A stretch of 64,000 bases of DNA from Podospora bellae-mahoneyi (GCF_035222275.1 NW_026946360.1:1054001-1118000), one strand, 5' to 3'. Positions 23,050-34,568 are shown, counted from the stretch's first letter. Numbers and translations are program-made. The notes: generated from the sequence alone by a model not told the origin.

Positions 23050-24167
23050 TCATTCCTTTTCATAGCCGTAAACGATCGCTCCCACAAGCTTCCCCAGTTC
23101 TCGAGTTGCATCACCAGCAGCGTGACACCACGGCGTCATTTGAAGCCACCCGTGAATTAGGTCTTCATGATGAACCCACTTGACATCGACACCTGCTTCC
23201 TTCAGTTTGCTGGCATATTCGATGCCCACGTCTCTCAAGGGATCAAATCCGTTTGTGATAACAGCCGCCTTGGGCTGGTTTGCCAAATCTTTTGCAGGTT
23301 GGTAGCCGGGAGATATGTATGCATCCAGTGGGGAAGGACCTGCGCTGTGTCAGCTGACATCAAAGTCGGGAATACACTGAAATCACAAAGCAGCTCACCA
23401 TTCGCCTTTGATGGTCTTGGCATATAGTGCGCCGCAAAGCTGAAGATACCATTGGTGTGCAAGTAATAGCCCGAGCTATTCTCCTTTGCTGCCAGGGTGT
23501 CAAATGGAAGGCGAGCCGTCGGGTAGACCAGGATCTGGGCACAGAGGGGCTTCTTGCCCTTGTCTCGGCGCCGTAAACAAACTGCAGCAGTCAGGTTGCC
23601 TCCAGACGAGTCACCGCCGCCAGCAACACGATCGGCACGCACGCCTCGATTCCTGCCCTCCTCGCTCTGAACCCAGTCGATCACAGCGTCATACTCATCC
23701 AGTTGAACAGGATATCGAAACTCGGGGGCAGGGCGATAGTCGAAACAATAGACCTGACAGCCAGACCTCTCTGCCACCAGCCTCAAACCATTTTCGAACT
23801 CATCCACGCTTCCTACGGTGTATCCACCCCCATGGCAATAGATTAGTGCACCTGCTTCGCCTCTGTCTCTCCAGTCTTCGGCGGACTCGGGATACAGAAT
23901 CCGGATGGGAATCGTGCCGTGCGGGCCCCGGATCGCCGTAAACTCGACACTGCCGATGGCATTTATGCCCTTCTTCAGATTGTGAATACCAAAGATTTTC
24001 CGGTGGTGAGCACGCTCGGTGATGAAGCCTTTAGAGCCTCCCAGCTCGAGATCCGGATTGTTGTCCAGGAAGTCCTCAAGCGCGCCGTTGGGACGACGAG
24101 ACCGAGTGCCGATCGGGGGGTTGGGAATGGATGAAGACATTTTGGGATCTCCGTTTCCTTGAGTCAT
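23050..24167 (-). CDS. Alpha/beta hydrolase, hormone-sensitive-lipase type esterase
   Basis: 352 aa from two exons, 23399-24167 and 23050-23339; the intron 23340-23398 (gtgagc..gcag) joins PSKANG to PSPLDAYISPGY. The HSL oxyanion motif CHGGGYTVGS (HGGG 112-115) and nucleophile elbow GGDSSGGN (Ser187) are intact; Asp289 (GFDPLRDVG) and His319 (DLIHGWLQM) complete the triad. No signal peptide is evident, so it is probably cytosolic. Typical substrates are short-chain esters or lactones. A second Met (residue 10) is a possible alternative start. It is divergent from the APH-fold gene, with 692 bp between. Confidence 0.92.
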
Positions 24168-24859
24168 GGCAAAGGTGTTTCTTTGGGTCTTGGCGGCATT
24201 GTCCAGGGAGATAATTGCCAGAGGTTCATCTCAAGTAGCTGGAGGAGAGAGGCCCGGTGTGGTAGCGGTGCAAGCTCCGAAAACGAACGTCATGTTGATG
24301 TATTCTCTTTGGTGAGGCGGCGATGATGGCAGAGATGAACTAAAGTTTGCGCTAAGAAATCCGCTGCCATCATGACAGTTGTGGTGTCTCCCCGTCTGGA
24401 GTCGTTCCTGCCGGTAGTTGGCCTTATCCCTTATCGTTGATGGGGAGGGGTTGGAGGGGCCATGACGTTCCCTTTTTCTCGGCTGGGACTGGGCAGCCAA
24501 TGGGAGCATGTTGACATCAACAAGAGTCCCACCCTCGTATTGCTTTTTTTCACTGGTTCGGCGGCTGCCAAGAGCGCGAACCCAATCAATTATCAATTGG
24601 CACAAAGAGTGCACAGCCGTCAAGGTCTGGTTGTCGTGCGACGCCAATATTTATTTTGTTATTTTTTCCCACAGACGGCCCTCTTCTCCGCTGGAATCGC
24701 AGCAACAGCCCAGAGGAAACCAACAACACTAAACCCGGGACTTTGGCGCATTGCTCACGCCGCCCCGCAACGTCAGAGAGCTCACTTGCGCGTGATGCGA
24801 CGACTCGTCTCATAAGACGCGTCTTCCCTTGACTGGGGGCCCCGCCGTTAGACCCGACA
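24168..24859. other. Divergent promoter region of esterase and APH-fold genes
   Basis: 692 bp between two outward-facing starts; no specific operator recognised. Confidence 0.4.
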
Positions 24860-26724
24860 ATGCGGCACCCGACCCGGGATGGTCTTGCCTGGGACGACAA
24901 TGGTCTCGGCCCGGTCGCGAGGTGGACCAGACAACCCGACATCGAAGCCGTCGAGCGTGTATGTCGCCGCGCCCTCAACATCAACCACACTGTCGACTGC
25001 AACGTCCACCTGCATGCCAATGGCGAGTTTAGCAAACTTTATGCCGTCGACAGCATCCGCGGCAAGCACATCATCCGCATCTCCCTCCCCGTCGACCCCG
25101 GGAACAAGACCCTCGGCGAAGTCTTCACTCTGCGACTGGTGCATCGCATGACCGACATTCCCGTGCCCAAAGTCATTGCATGGGATGAGACTGTCAACAA
25201 TGAGCTTGGATTCGAATGGCTCCTGATGGAGATGATGCCCGGCAAGCTAGCTTACTATCGCTGGCGCAAGATGACTGACACCCAGAAAGAGATACTTACC
25301 AAGCGCGTGGCAGAGTTCCATACCCAGCTGCTCCGCTGCGGCAATCTGGGTCAGGGTTTCAGATCGATTGGAACGCTGGGAACGGGCCCGAATGCCGACT
25401 ACAACACCGCAGTCACACCCTCGCCTGGCCCCATTGTTGACAGCGTCTTCTTCTCTGGGCCACGCTCCAGTTACCCTGTCGCCCGTGGCCCCTTTGAATC
25501 CAGTCATGACTGGCTTCGAGCCTATCTTGACCTCATCATCACGGAGCACACAAATGCTCTTGCCAAAGCCAAGACTGATGACGACAAGGAACATGCCGAA
25601 ATGGTGCTCCGGCTGGCTCGCAAACTGCTAAGAATGGTTCATAAGATATTCCCTTCCTTGGTTTTCCCGCCAGAGCATACCGTGCTTTGGCACGACGATC
25701 TCTCGTTGAAGAACCTTCTTGTAGACGACAATGGCCGCATAACAGGTGCGATTGGATGGTATGTATTATTTCCCTATCACCGCTCGTTTGTGTCAACATG
25801 CTGACCGTTACTAGGGAATGTGTATCCACCATGCCACGCTGGATGGCTTGTCAGGTGCCTGCATTCCTTCGAGGCGCAAGCCGGAAGCAGAAGCCCAGCA
25901 GGGACAGTTATACAAATCTGGCTCCGCGCCCGTCAGCTTCTTCCACTTCTGATGAAGACCACTTGGACAATGAAGGAAAGACGGAGCTTTATTGGATCCA
26001 CCTGATGGAGTATGATCAGACCCGGCTGCGCGAGGTTTATCAATCTCGAATGACACAGCTCTTGGGACCTGAGTGGGAGAAGGATGTCGACGAAGCCCGG
26101 CTCAAGGTTGACTTTCTTGGAGCAGTGTCTCGATGCGGCACCCAGTTTTATCCTGTCAGAGTAGAACAGTGGGTTGATGCCATAGATCGCAAGGAGTTCA
26201 TCTCGTTGATGCAAGTCTTGCGTACGGGCATCAAAAAAGAAAAGCGACCCGCGACGCCTAGCGGCAATGCCGCCCCAAGCAAAGTGCACTACGAGAGGCC
26301 AGCCAGCAGCACGCCCAGCAGAGTTCAACAAGAGATTCAAAGACACGAAAGGATGCATCTTGCTGGATCAGGAAACCCCACCGCTTCGGTTATTTTCAGG
26401 ACCGGGAGCCCTACCAAAACAGCCGCGATGACAGGCAGCTGGACTCCATCTAGACCCAGTTCTGTCAACAGCCACCGTCCCACAACATCATGGAGAGGCT
26501 CGGTCTCGGGCGTCTCCGGAGCGCATCTGGAAACGCCCCAGAGTCCTGTTAGCGTACATGTCCGTCGAAGGTCGTCGGACGGAATATCATTGACCAGCTT
26601 GGAACTGCCCAATCCCAAGAGCCCAGTCAACGTGCATATTCGACGCAACTCGGGGTCAACTTGTGTGTCAACCACCTCGTCCATCGTTTCCGGAACGACC
26701 AATTCCTCATCGAGGCTGGGATAG
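24860..26724 (+). CDS. APH-fold phosphotransferase-like protein, probable pseudokinase
   Basis: 602 aa from exons 24860-25758 and 25815-26724; the intron 25759-25814 (gtatgt..ctag) splits the codon of Trp300. The N-lobe has HANGEFSKLYAV and a Lys-equivalent IIRISLP; the C-lobe has WLLMEMMPG and the catalytic loop LWHDDLSLKNLLV (His278, Asp280, Asn285). The next motif, normally IDWE, reads AIGWE, so the second metal-binding Asp is Gly299. After EFVST-like ECVSTMPRWMACQ the family's C-terminal helices follow, then a Ser/Arg-rich low-complexity tail from about residue 460 with two copies of SPV-VH-RR-S. The role is unknown; with the Asp lost, catalysis is doubtful while nucleotide or partner binding may remain. 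Confidence 0.87.
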
Positions 26725-27270
26725 TGTTACAGCAGCAAGGATATTAGGGTGAGGTGGAGAATGAACAAGCCAGTCAGTGAAGAATGAAGTTGGGGGGAAG
26801 GAAACCTCGAAATGTCGGATATTTCATGAAGTTGGAGAGACGGGGAGATATTAATTGTCGGTATGAGTATATGTATATAATTTTTTCATCCTTGTCCTTT
26901 GCATGTTGGTAATTTTCAGATTCAGGGGTCAAAGGTCAACAATGCTAGCGTCGCACCCCTATCTGGTTGCTATGCTACTGCCTGCTTATCTCCGGCCCAG
27001 TACTGTCACAGGGCTCGGTACTTGGCAAGTGTCTCTGGGCATCCGAGTTTAATACGAACCTGGAAGTGGAATCACCGGTCTCACCTGCTGTTGTGGCACA
27101 GCAGTAGCTTCCCCGCACTTGTTGACGTACGCAATTCCAATTGGGGACTAACAAAACAACAACTCATCCGTGTTCCAAGTTGCATTCTTTTCTTCTTTCT
27201 TCTTTCCATTGACCCTTTATGCCTTTGCTGCTAGAATCACGATTCGACATACAGACATAGAGACCAAAAG
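26725..27270. other. Intergenic, nothing recognised
   Basis: Region between two plus-strand genes; CT-rich stretch just before the AAA ATPase start. No other feature seen. Confidence 0.4.
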
Positions 27271-28917
27271 ATGGAACACGGCATTTTCCCCGACCGGTTT
27301 GGGAAGTTCTCCCCGAGTTTCTTCTCCCAGGCCCAACGCCGCCGTGAACAGCCACAGCACCAATCAACTGGCGCCAGCGGACACCCAGACGATTCGACAG
27401 ATCGGACCACCGCCAAATTCTTCCAGCACACATCGGCTCCCCGTATCTCTTCCGACGCTGTCATTGCTGCGTCTCTCAAGCGCCAGTACCCTTCACTTCA
27501 ACTGACTACCGTGCCCGTGGACAATGTCGACATTCTGGCTTATGCCTCCAGCGTCGCTGACGATGTCGCAAGTTTCCATCAGGTGGAACCGGAGTCCTCT
27601 GTATTTCCGGCCGACCTGAAATGGAACTATTACCTCCCGCCCGCCAGGCGACTGGACGGTTCCAAAGGGGGCATTGCCACGGATTTGCACTTTGGCAAGT
27701 TCCTGTATCGTTACAAGGGTGCAGAGTTCATTGTGTATCTGGCTGAATGTCGAGACGGATCGAGTTCTTATCCCCCTATCGTCAACTACTACATTCTGTC
27801 TTCTCCTCCCGAGGTCCACTTGGTTGAGAGTTTGTTGATGACTGCGGGGCATTCGGCGTTTGAGCTCAAGGACGAGATCTGGGTCTTTGATGGAGGGTGG
27901 TGGCAAAAGTCGAGGGAGCTGTTTGACAGCGTCCAAAAGTCGAGCTGGGACAATGTCATCTTGGATGAAGACATGAAGAAAGCGCTGATTGACGACCACA
28001 CGAGCTTCTTTGCCTCCAGGGGCCAGTATGAAAGGCTCAAGGTGCCTTGGAAAAGAGGACTTATCTACTGGGGTCCTCCCGGGAACGGAAAGACGATCAG
28101 CATCAAGGCCATGATGAAGACGCTTAGTGAGAGGGAGGAGAAGGTGCCGTCGTTGTACGTGAGAAACTTTGTTTCGGTGAGTTCTTCCCGTATAATAGAG
28201 TGAAAGGCGACGTCGACTAAGAATCACTAGTTTGGCGGCCCTGAATACGCCATCTCCATGATCTTTGCCAAAGCAAGGCAGTACGCGCCTTGCTACCTGA
28301 TCTTTGAGGATCTCGACTCGCTGGTGACAGATGGCGTGCGAAGCTACTTTTTGAACGAGATTGATGGTCTCAAGAGCAATGATGGCATCTTTATCGTGGG
28401 CAGCACGAACCATCTGGAAAGACTGGACCCCGGCCTTTCGGTGAGTATCTGCCCTGTCTTGACTGACCGCTTGAGTGTATAACTGACAAGATGGTAGAAA
28501 CGTCCCTCTAGATTTGACAGAAAGTACTTCTTTCCGGACCCCAATCTGGAGCAGCGCGTCGCATACTGCAAGTTTTGGCAAGGCAAGCTGAAGAGCAACA
28601 AAGACCTCGAGTTTCCCGACAGCCTGTGCAAAGCTATTGCCGAGATCACGGACGGCTTCAGCTTCGCCTACATCCAAGAGGCGTTTGTGGCGGCGCTGCT
28701 TGTCATTGCGAGAGATTCGGAGACGTTAGATCTTGGCTCTGCCCTGGAGGTGGGATCAGAGGACGACTGGGTCAGCGTTGATGTTCCTGACAGCAATGCT
28801 GGTGGCGACGACGCTGACTTGGAGAAGCTGATGTTGTGGGTGGAGATCAAGAAGCAGATCGAGATTCTGAGGCAAGGAATGGGGGAGGAGAGGCAGCGGA
28901 GGGTTCGGTTTCAGTAG
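27271..28917 (+). CDS. AAA-family ATPase (Bcs1-like AAA module, fungal cytosolic-type)
   Basis: 511 aa from three exons (27271-28176, 28231-28440, 28498-28917), introns gtgagt..ctag and gtgagt..gtag, all in frame. Walker A is WGPPGNGKTISIKAM (268-275), Walker B LIFEDLDSLV (325-329), sensor-1 region IFIVGSTNHLERLDP and the arginine-finger motif KRPSRFDRKY. The upstream domain contains DEIWVFDGGWW and WDNVILD, patterns typical of this fungal subfamily; a C-terminal helical lid (GFSFAYIQEAFVAALL) follows. No mitochondrial presequence or membrane span is apparent, so it is not Bcs1 itself. A broken paralogue lies at 45616-47106. Function probably unfolding or remodelling; substrate unknown. Confidence 0.9.
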
Positions 28918-29062
28918 GGAGCAGCTGTGGATGAAAGCCTGATAGTAGGTATGGCGGGATGCGAGAGGAGACTATTTAAGGGAGGCAATAGGTTTCTGGA
29001 ATTAAAGATCCTTTATTTTGAACAGTGCTAACTTTTAATCACTACATTTATACAAAACAAAT

Positions 29063-31294
29063 TCATCTGTCGGCTCCCTCGAACCTTCTTAGGCTGCTGC
29101 TATCGCTCATCTTCCTCCTCCTGACACTAATCGAAGACAGTGGCGTCCCACTGCCGCTTCCACTAGCACTCGATGGACGGGGAGATCGCGCACTGGTCAG
29201 TTCCCTATCAATAACCACAATGTCGCTCAATACGTCCATCTTTTCCAGCGCATCCATGACCTCCGGTGGTGGCTCCGCGCTGAAGATATTCTGAATGTCA
29301 CCATGCGGATTCAGACCCGCAAAATACTTCCACTTCCGCCACCTGCTGTTGCGGCCCCTTCTGCCACCCCATATCCTGCGCCGCTCCCAGAGTCCAATCA
29401 GCAACAGCAAAGGTGCATTGACCGCTCTGATCACGGCGACGTTGACGTGATGGAAAACTACGGGTCCAACAAACCACTTGAGCGGCAGCATGATGAGAAG
29501 AGCCAAGAGGTTAAACGGCGGGGGGTATGAAAAGATGGCATCCGACTTGACGCCTTGAAAGGTAAGAACAGCCCGGCGGAACTGGATCTCGGCCGCCTCG
29601 TTGGAGATGATCTTGGAGAAGGTGTTGGTCAGGATGGCGACGAGAATGGTGAGGAAGAGAGTGTTGCCCAGAAAGGCAAAGGTAATGATGAGGGTCGGAC
29701 CGAGAATGATGTGGAAGTCAGATGCGCGCTCGATGCCGGTACCATCAAGACCGAACCAAATCCTAACCCATGTCAATAAAGCGAAACAAGACACGCAGGA
29801 CACACAAGACACGACGAATGATACGTACCACAAGAGCCACTTTGTGATGGTGGCCCATGTCACACTTCCCTCCAGCTTTTCATCCCCCGTCGTTCTTGCC
29901 AGCAGCAAAAGGCCCATCACAAAACCGGCAAAACACCAAATGGCGATAAACGTCAGTCGCGTAAAGTCTCTCATCATGGCATGCAATGCAATAAACACAA
30001 TGTTGTCCGGCATCAGCGTAAACGCAATCCTCGTCAGCAACACAGGTGCAGCCGTGCAAAGCACAGGCATGGCGTAGAACGCATCGCTACTAATCAACAG
30101 CTCCACCGTCCTGACCAGCCCGTACGCCCCATAGATGAACACAAAGGTGATGTCGAGGAAAGACCACAGGTTCTGCGCGTGCACTTCCCATCCATGTTCC
30201 ACAATGGCGGCAAACTGCTCCAACACCCACCCCGCGGCAAACACATTGAAGAGCGTTTCGTACGTGTTGACATGGAGGCCGGCCAAATGCTTCCCAAACC
30301 CATAGTGTGTCACCGTCAGCATGTAAAGGACAAGCAGGACGATAAAGTGCAAGAGCTCGATGCCGTTTCGGATCCGGGGAACGATCAGGCGATGATGGTT
30401 GAGAATGGCCGCACGACGGGGTTCGTACAAGGAGACTGGATGGTGCTTGTAGTGATCGGGCAAGATGTCGACAAACGAGAGGGGGGTGTACACGACTATG
30501 CCACGGTAGACGGCATCGACGACGCGCTGACAGGCAGGGGAGCCTATGAACAGCTTGGACTCGGAGATGATGGCCAGCTCGAGACCTGTCAACTTTCGTT
30601 CGTGGCCGCCTCGTTCCTGAACAGCCCATTGTGGACGGCGTGCGCGGATGGCTTCAGGGGCTGCGTCGCAGGGGTCAAAGCCGGACACGAGAATGTGGGC
30701 CAGCAACAACAGGCCAGATCGACCGGTGTGATCTTCGTGGAAGCGGCGGAGGATGCGGATTGCTAAGATTTCGCAGAGGGTGGCGCGGGATTCGTTGACG
30801 GTTTGTTGAAGAAGCTCGTGGGCGCGGGGACGCAGGAATTGGACACGGTTCGCAAGGAGGGAGTACACGATGGCGGGATCATTGGGATTGTACAGCCTGT
30901 CCACCAGTGGCCTCACAACCAGTCTGTCCAGCCGTGGAGCCCTCAGCTCCTCGAGCGTGTAGTTGTCATTGACGGCGGCAATGACGAGCCGGCGAATTCG
31001 GTGAATCGTGATATATACGGGCATGGCAGGGTCGGGCCTGGGCAGGAACGAGGCACTCTGACAATGTCCTCCGCTGTTGTCGCCGCCATCACCTCGACTT
31101 GGGCCGCCTCCTCCTTGTCCTCCGCGCGGGACGAGGCGCCTTAGCATAAGCGGCGCCACAGTGTCGTCGTGGTCGTGGTCGGCGTCAAAGAGGATAGCGG
31201 ATGCTTCGGGATCGTCGCTGTCGCTCAAGTAAGGGTCGTCACTCAAGCCACCGTCGTTGTTGTCGAGCAGTCTGCGCTCGGTTCCCAGACCCAT
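29063..31294 (-). CDS. YVC1: Yvc1-like vacuolar TRP cation channel
   Basis: 721 aa; exons 29829-31294 and 29063-29762. The intron 29763-29828 (gtacgt..ttag, branch ttgac) is 66 nt long, stop-free and in frame, so reading through is possible; removing it gives KWLLW-IWFGLD, as the family requires. The N-terminal cytosolic domain (TLEELRAPRLDRLVVRPL) is followed by several membrane spans (IELLHFIVLLVLYMLTV, FLDITFVFIYGAYG, RLTFIAIWCFAGFVMGLLLL) and the pore/S6 region FHIILGPTLIITF and LVAILTNTFSKI. Yeast Yvc1 releases Ca2+ from the vacuole under osmotic shock (family knowledge). An upstream in-frame TTG exists, but the first ATG (31294) is the eukaryotic choice. It is divergent from the GH128-like gene. 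Confidence 0.88.
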   Translation of the reverse strand: MGLGTERRLLDNNDGGLSDDPYLSDSDDPEASAILFDADHDHDDTVAPLMLRRLVPRGGQGGGGPSRGDGGDNSGGHCQSASFLPRPDPAMPVYITIHRIRRLVIAAVNDNYTLEELRAPRLDRLVVRPLVDRLYNPNDPAIVYSLLANRVQFLRPRAHELLQQTVNESRATLCEILAIRILRRFHEDHTGRSGLLLLAHILVSGFDPCDAAPEAIRARRPQWAVQERGGHERKLTGLELAIISESKLFIGSPACQRVVDAVYRGIVVYTPLSFVDILPDHYKHHPVSLYEPRRAAILNHHRLIVPRIRNGIELLHFIVLLVLYMLTVTHYGFGKHLAGLHVNTYETLFNVFAAGWVLEQFAAIVEHGWEVHAQNLWSFLDITFVFIYGAYGLVRTVELLISSDAFYAMPVLCTAAPVLLTRIAFTLMPDNIVFIALHAMMRDFTRLTFIAIWCFAGFVMGLLLLARTTGDEKLEGSVTWATITKWLLWYVSFVVSCVSCVSCFALLTWVRIWFGLDGTGIERASDFHIILGPTLIITFAFLGNTLFLTILVAILTNTFSKIISNEAAEIQFRRAVLTFQGVKSDAIFSYPPPFNLLALLIMLPLKWFVGPVVFHHVNVAVIRAVNAPLLLLIGLWERRRIWGGRRGRNSRWRKWKYFAGLNPHGDIQNIFSAEPPPEVMDALEKMDVLSDIVVIDRELTSARSPRPSSASGSGSGTPLSSISVRRRKMSDSSSLRRFEGADR

Positions 31295-32561
31295 TCCGAA
31301 GCGCCTTTGCGTGCCTGTGTCACCTATTATCAAGATGCATTGGTTTAGTGCTCAGTCGTGGGTGTGTACAGCTCCCAAGAAAAAAGGGTTCGAGGAGAGC
31401 AGTCGAAATAAAAGTAAAATGGAAGCCACGATGCGACTGGAAGGAAACAGTGGCAGTGGGCCTAGAGCGGGCTAATTGTTTGCTGTCCAATGTTCACGAC
31501 AATCCCATAACGTAATTTACCGTTTGCCGCCATCTTGGCAAACCCCTGACGGCCAGCCGAGTCATGCGGACGGGCCGTGCCTTTGATGCCTCCATTCCGG
31601 CTACGAGATGCACAAGTAGATGTTGGATGGTGTTTCGTTAGTGGAAAATTGGAAGTTTGAGGTTGCTGACTTGACCGGGCATTTTCTTTAGGAATTTTGC
31701 AGGAGCGCCAGGCACAATCGACGTCATTTTTTTCGGTTCAGGGCACGTTGGACCTAAACTGTATTCGGCAGGCGCCACCAAGTCATCACCACCTCGAGTC
31801 ACCGCAACAAAATTTGTTTTGGCTCTACGAGTGAAGCGTTTCGGGATACACGCATCGGATTGTTCATAGAGTTGACATTTGTAAAGTATGTCCTTGAATT
31901 GATTCATATGTACATAGTAGTAGCGATAGTTGGCAGTGAGAGAGTCTTATCTATGCATGTATCCTGCGTTCCCCCCCATGGAGGACCATTATCCTGAACA
32001 GTTGAAGCCTAAGTACAATGTCTTCCTCTGCGAGTGCCCTACTTGCAATCTCAATCTATCCTTTCAGCTTGCACCCGTCACAGATTATGTCTTCTAGATA
32101 TCCTCATATCACCAATTCCTATTTGCTCCTAACATAGTCGCTCACTGAGATGGTCCTAAGTCTCTTTTCAGCCCGCCTAAAAGACAGACTGATATTGATA
32201 AACCCCGACGGAATTTAAGCAACCTGGAATACTACGACAAGTCAGCATCTCATCTCAGTCAGCGATGGCTCCTTATCATGAGGTGTACCCCTGAAGTAAG
32301 CACTGGCAAGCTGCGGCTGACACTAGCTCACCGTTAGCGAATCCTTTGCCATTGAGCAATAACCCTTTTCAGCTGTAGTTTTCTCACAGCGGCGCGTGGC
32401 GTTTAATTACCCGCTGAGCCCTCAAAAAGGTCCACTTCCCACGTTGTTTGTTGCTGTGACACCCTTCAAGCGTTTTCATCGCATTTCTGTCGATATCACA
32501 TGGTCCGGTAGACCACAATCTACCTTTACCTTCGTTCGTTTCAGCAAACCTCAATCTCAAG
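31295..32561. other. Divergent promoter region of YVC1-like and GH128-like genes
   Basis: 1.27 kb between outward-facing starts. No gene, RNA or repeat recognised; a minus-strand ORF of 89 codons (31638-31907) lacks motif support. Confidence 0.4.
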
Positions 32562-33638
32562 ATGGGGCGGTTTTCCCCTATCGCCATTTTGGCACTGTTG
32601 CTGTCACCTGTCTTGGGCCAGACAGCCTCACCTGCGGCAGTTCCAGTCAAGAAGAACCCCAAACGCGGTCTTGTCTCCACGCCCAACGAATTCTTCCCCA
32701 GAGATGACTTTATTTGGTCCGATTCTTCATCACCGCTGTCATGGTACTGGAACTTTGCACCCGATGTCACAGAGGCCTATGCCAACTTCTCTCAATCCGA
32801 GTTTGAGTTTGTCCCAAGCATGTGGGGCGCCTACACCCCCAACGGCACAGACACATACTTCTTGGGCAACTTGACCGAGAAGTTCTCCAAGCGAAAGCCC
32901 TCTCACGTTCTCACCTTCAACCTGCCTGACCAGTCTTTCGAATATGGAGGCAGTGAGATGACCCCCGAGATTGCCGCGAGGACCTGGGTCAATAACATTC
33001 TACCGCTCAGGGAAGAACACGGGATCAAAGTCGGCTTCCCGACCGTCTCAGACCCGAGAGGAGGGTGGGTAGATCCTTTCTTGAAGAACTGCTCCAAGAT
33101 GAATGATGGACACGGGTGCGAGTTTGACTTTGTGCCACTTCATTCATTCGGCGGTTTCGGGACCTTGAAGGACAACATTGGAAAGTGGCAGTCAAAGTAT
33201 GTGTCGTTGCCCCTACACTAGTAACACGCCGATTAACGCTGAGGCAATAGATTTCCCGAAAAACCTCTCTGGGTTACTGAGTATGGTTTCCATGACCAGA
33301 ACGAGGCCGAAACCCAAAAGTTCTTCAACGAAAGTTTAAAGTACTTGGAAGAGCACCAGGCAGTGGCACGGTACTCGTGGTTTGGTGCTTTTAGAAAAAC
33401 AAAGTCGAATGTGGGAGAGGAAATGGCCATGCTGGACCAGCGAGGCAATCTGACAGACATTGGCAACTGGTATCTGGACCGCGCCGCTGCTCTCAGGACC
33501 CCAGAGGGTGTTTTGGCGGCTGCTTGCACCTTGGAGAACCCATGTGGTGGAAGCGGAGCGGCTGGAAGGGCGAGCTATGTGGGTGTGACTGGAATCGTAA
33601 TTGGGCTTTTCCAGCTGGGTGTCACTTTCTGGATGTAA
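32562..33638 (+). CDS. GH128-like (Asl1-type) cell-wall glucanase-fold protein, GPI-anchored
   Basis: 340 aa from exons 32562-33196 and 33251-33638, intron 33197-33250 (gtatgt..atag). Signal peptide to about Gln20. The barrel begins KRGLVSTPNEFF and LSWYWNFAPD; WVTEYGF (Glu222) is the expected nucleophile strand. At the acid/base position the family has F-N-E-P-D, but here it is FNLPDQS (Leu121). GH128 proteins hydrolyse or bind beta-1,3-glucan (family knowledge). The C-terminus has Ser/Gly/Ala then a hydrophobic tail (GVTGIVIGLFQLGVTFWM), fitting a GPI signal; the segment CTLENPCGG precedes it. Family placement is good; activity is in doubt because of the substitution. Confidence 0.85.
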
Positions 33639-33743
33639 GCAATGCAGGGTAACCACGGGCAAGCTTCCCTAATCGTTTATAAGAATTGATAACTAAAGCT
33701 GGAAAACGACTATGGACAACGTTGTTTAAAACCGCCCAGAGGT

Positions 33744-34481
33744 TCACCAGGGCACATTTCTGCCAGAGTGATGAAAATACTCCCCATTGTTTGACTCCTC
33801 TAGGTCGTGCAGAATCTTGAGCATATTGCCAACGCTCTCACTGGGCTCGTATATGGCATTTTTCCCGCCCATGTCCGTCTTCACCCAGCCCGGATCCACC
33901 AGTGCCACAACTGCCCCTGGGAGGTGCGATTTGATGTCCTCTGCTTGGTGGACGGCAAGCATGTTGAGAGCAGCCTTGCTGATGGAGTAGCCTGCACTCT
34001 GTCGTGGCTTGTGGTCAAGACTCACAGCCATGCTTCCCAAACCCGAAGAGATGTGGAAGATTCTCACTTTTGGCGATAGCAGTTTGGCCGTGAGCAATGC
34101 CGAAGTAAGGAGAGCCGGACCGAGAACGTTGGCGGTGATCATTTGATGGACAAGATCAGGCTCAAGGTTAAACGAGTTCATCTCTGGTTTGAGGTTCAGA
34201 GCGGCATTGTGAATCAAGAAGTCTACTTTTTGGTCCGCCAAAATCTTTTGCTTTCCCAACGTTTCTACAAACCAGTTGATCGACTCTGCTGAGGAAATAT
34301 CGCAGTCCAGTATGATGGCATTGTGACTCTTGGATTCCTCGATCACGGACTGCAAATTGCCGACATCGGAGGTGGGGGAGCGGACACAAGCGACAACGAT
34401 GTTGGCGTGGTCTTGTGACAGTTGGCGGGTGAATTCCAACCCAATACCGCGGTTTGTTCCGGTGACGACGTAGACTGGCAT
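33744..34481 (-). CDS. Short-chain dehydrogenase/reductase, classical
   Basis: 245 aa, intronless. The cofactor motif TGTNRGIG lies at residues 7-14, NAA at 93-95 (HNAALN), Ser146 (HISSGLGS) and Tyr165-x3-Lys169 (YSISK) form the active site; VDPGWVKTDMGG follows as in the sniffer/carbonyl-reductase branch (SDR25-like). The start MPVYVVTG was chosen because the SDR fold begins there; the longer reading upstream has no fold. Substrate is unknown. Likely cytosolic and NADP-dependent (Arg after the first strand region is not decisive). Confidence 0.88.
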   Translation of the reverse strand: MPVYVVTGTNRGIGLEFTRQLSQDHANIVVACVRSPTSDVGNLQSVIEESKSHNAIILDCDISSAESINWFVETLGKQKILADQKVDFLIHNAALNLKPEMNSFNLEPDLVHQMITANVLGPALLTSALLTAKLLSPKVRIFHISSGLGSMAVSLDHKPRQSAGYSISKAALNMLAVHQAEDIKSHLPGAVVALVDPGWVKTDMGGKNAIYEPSESVGNMLKILHDLEESNNGEYFHHSGRNVPW

Positions 34482-34568
34482 CTTGGTTCGGAGTCGGTTT
34501 GTGAATTTAAACGGTTCTGGGAAATGGGACAGAACCACAAGGACCCTGGAACAATGCGGAGGGGAGAA

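Noticed and set aside
27493-28677. 394-codon open frame on the minus strand
   Set aside because: It is antisense to the AAA ATPase, whose motifs and introns are clear; the opposite frame has no motif and reflects codon bias.
29981-30766. 261-codon open frame on the plus strand
   Set aside because: Shadow of the Yvc1-like gene on the other strand.
31294-31333. Longer N-terminus for the Yvc1-like protein
   Set aside because: The extension begins at TTG; the first ATG at 31294 is preferred and no upstream exon was found.
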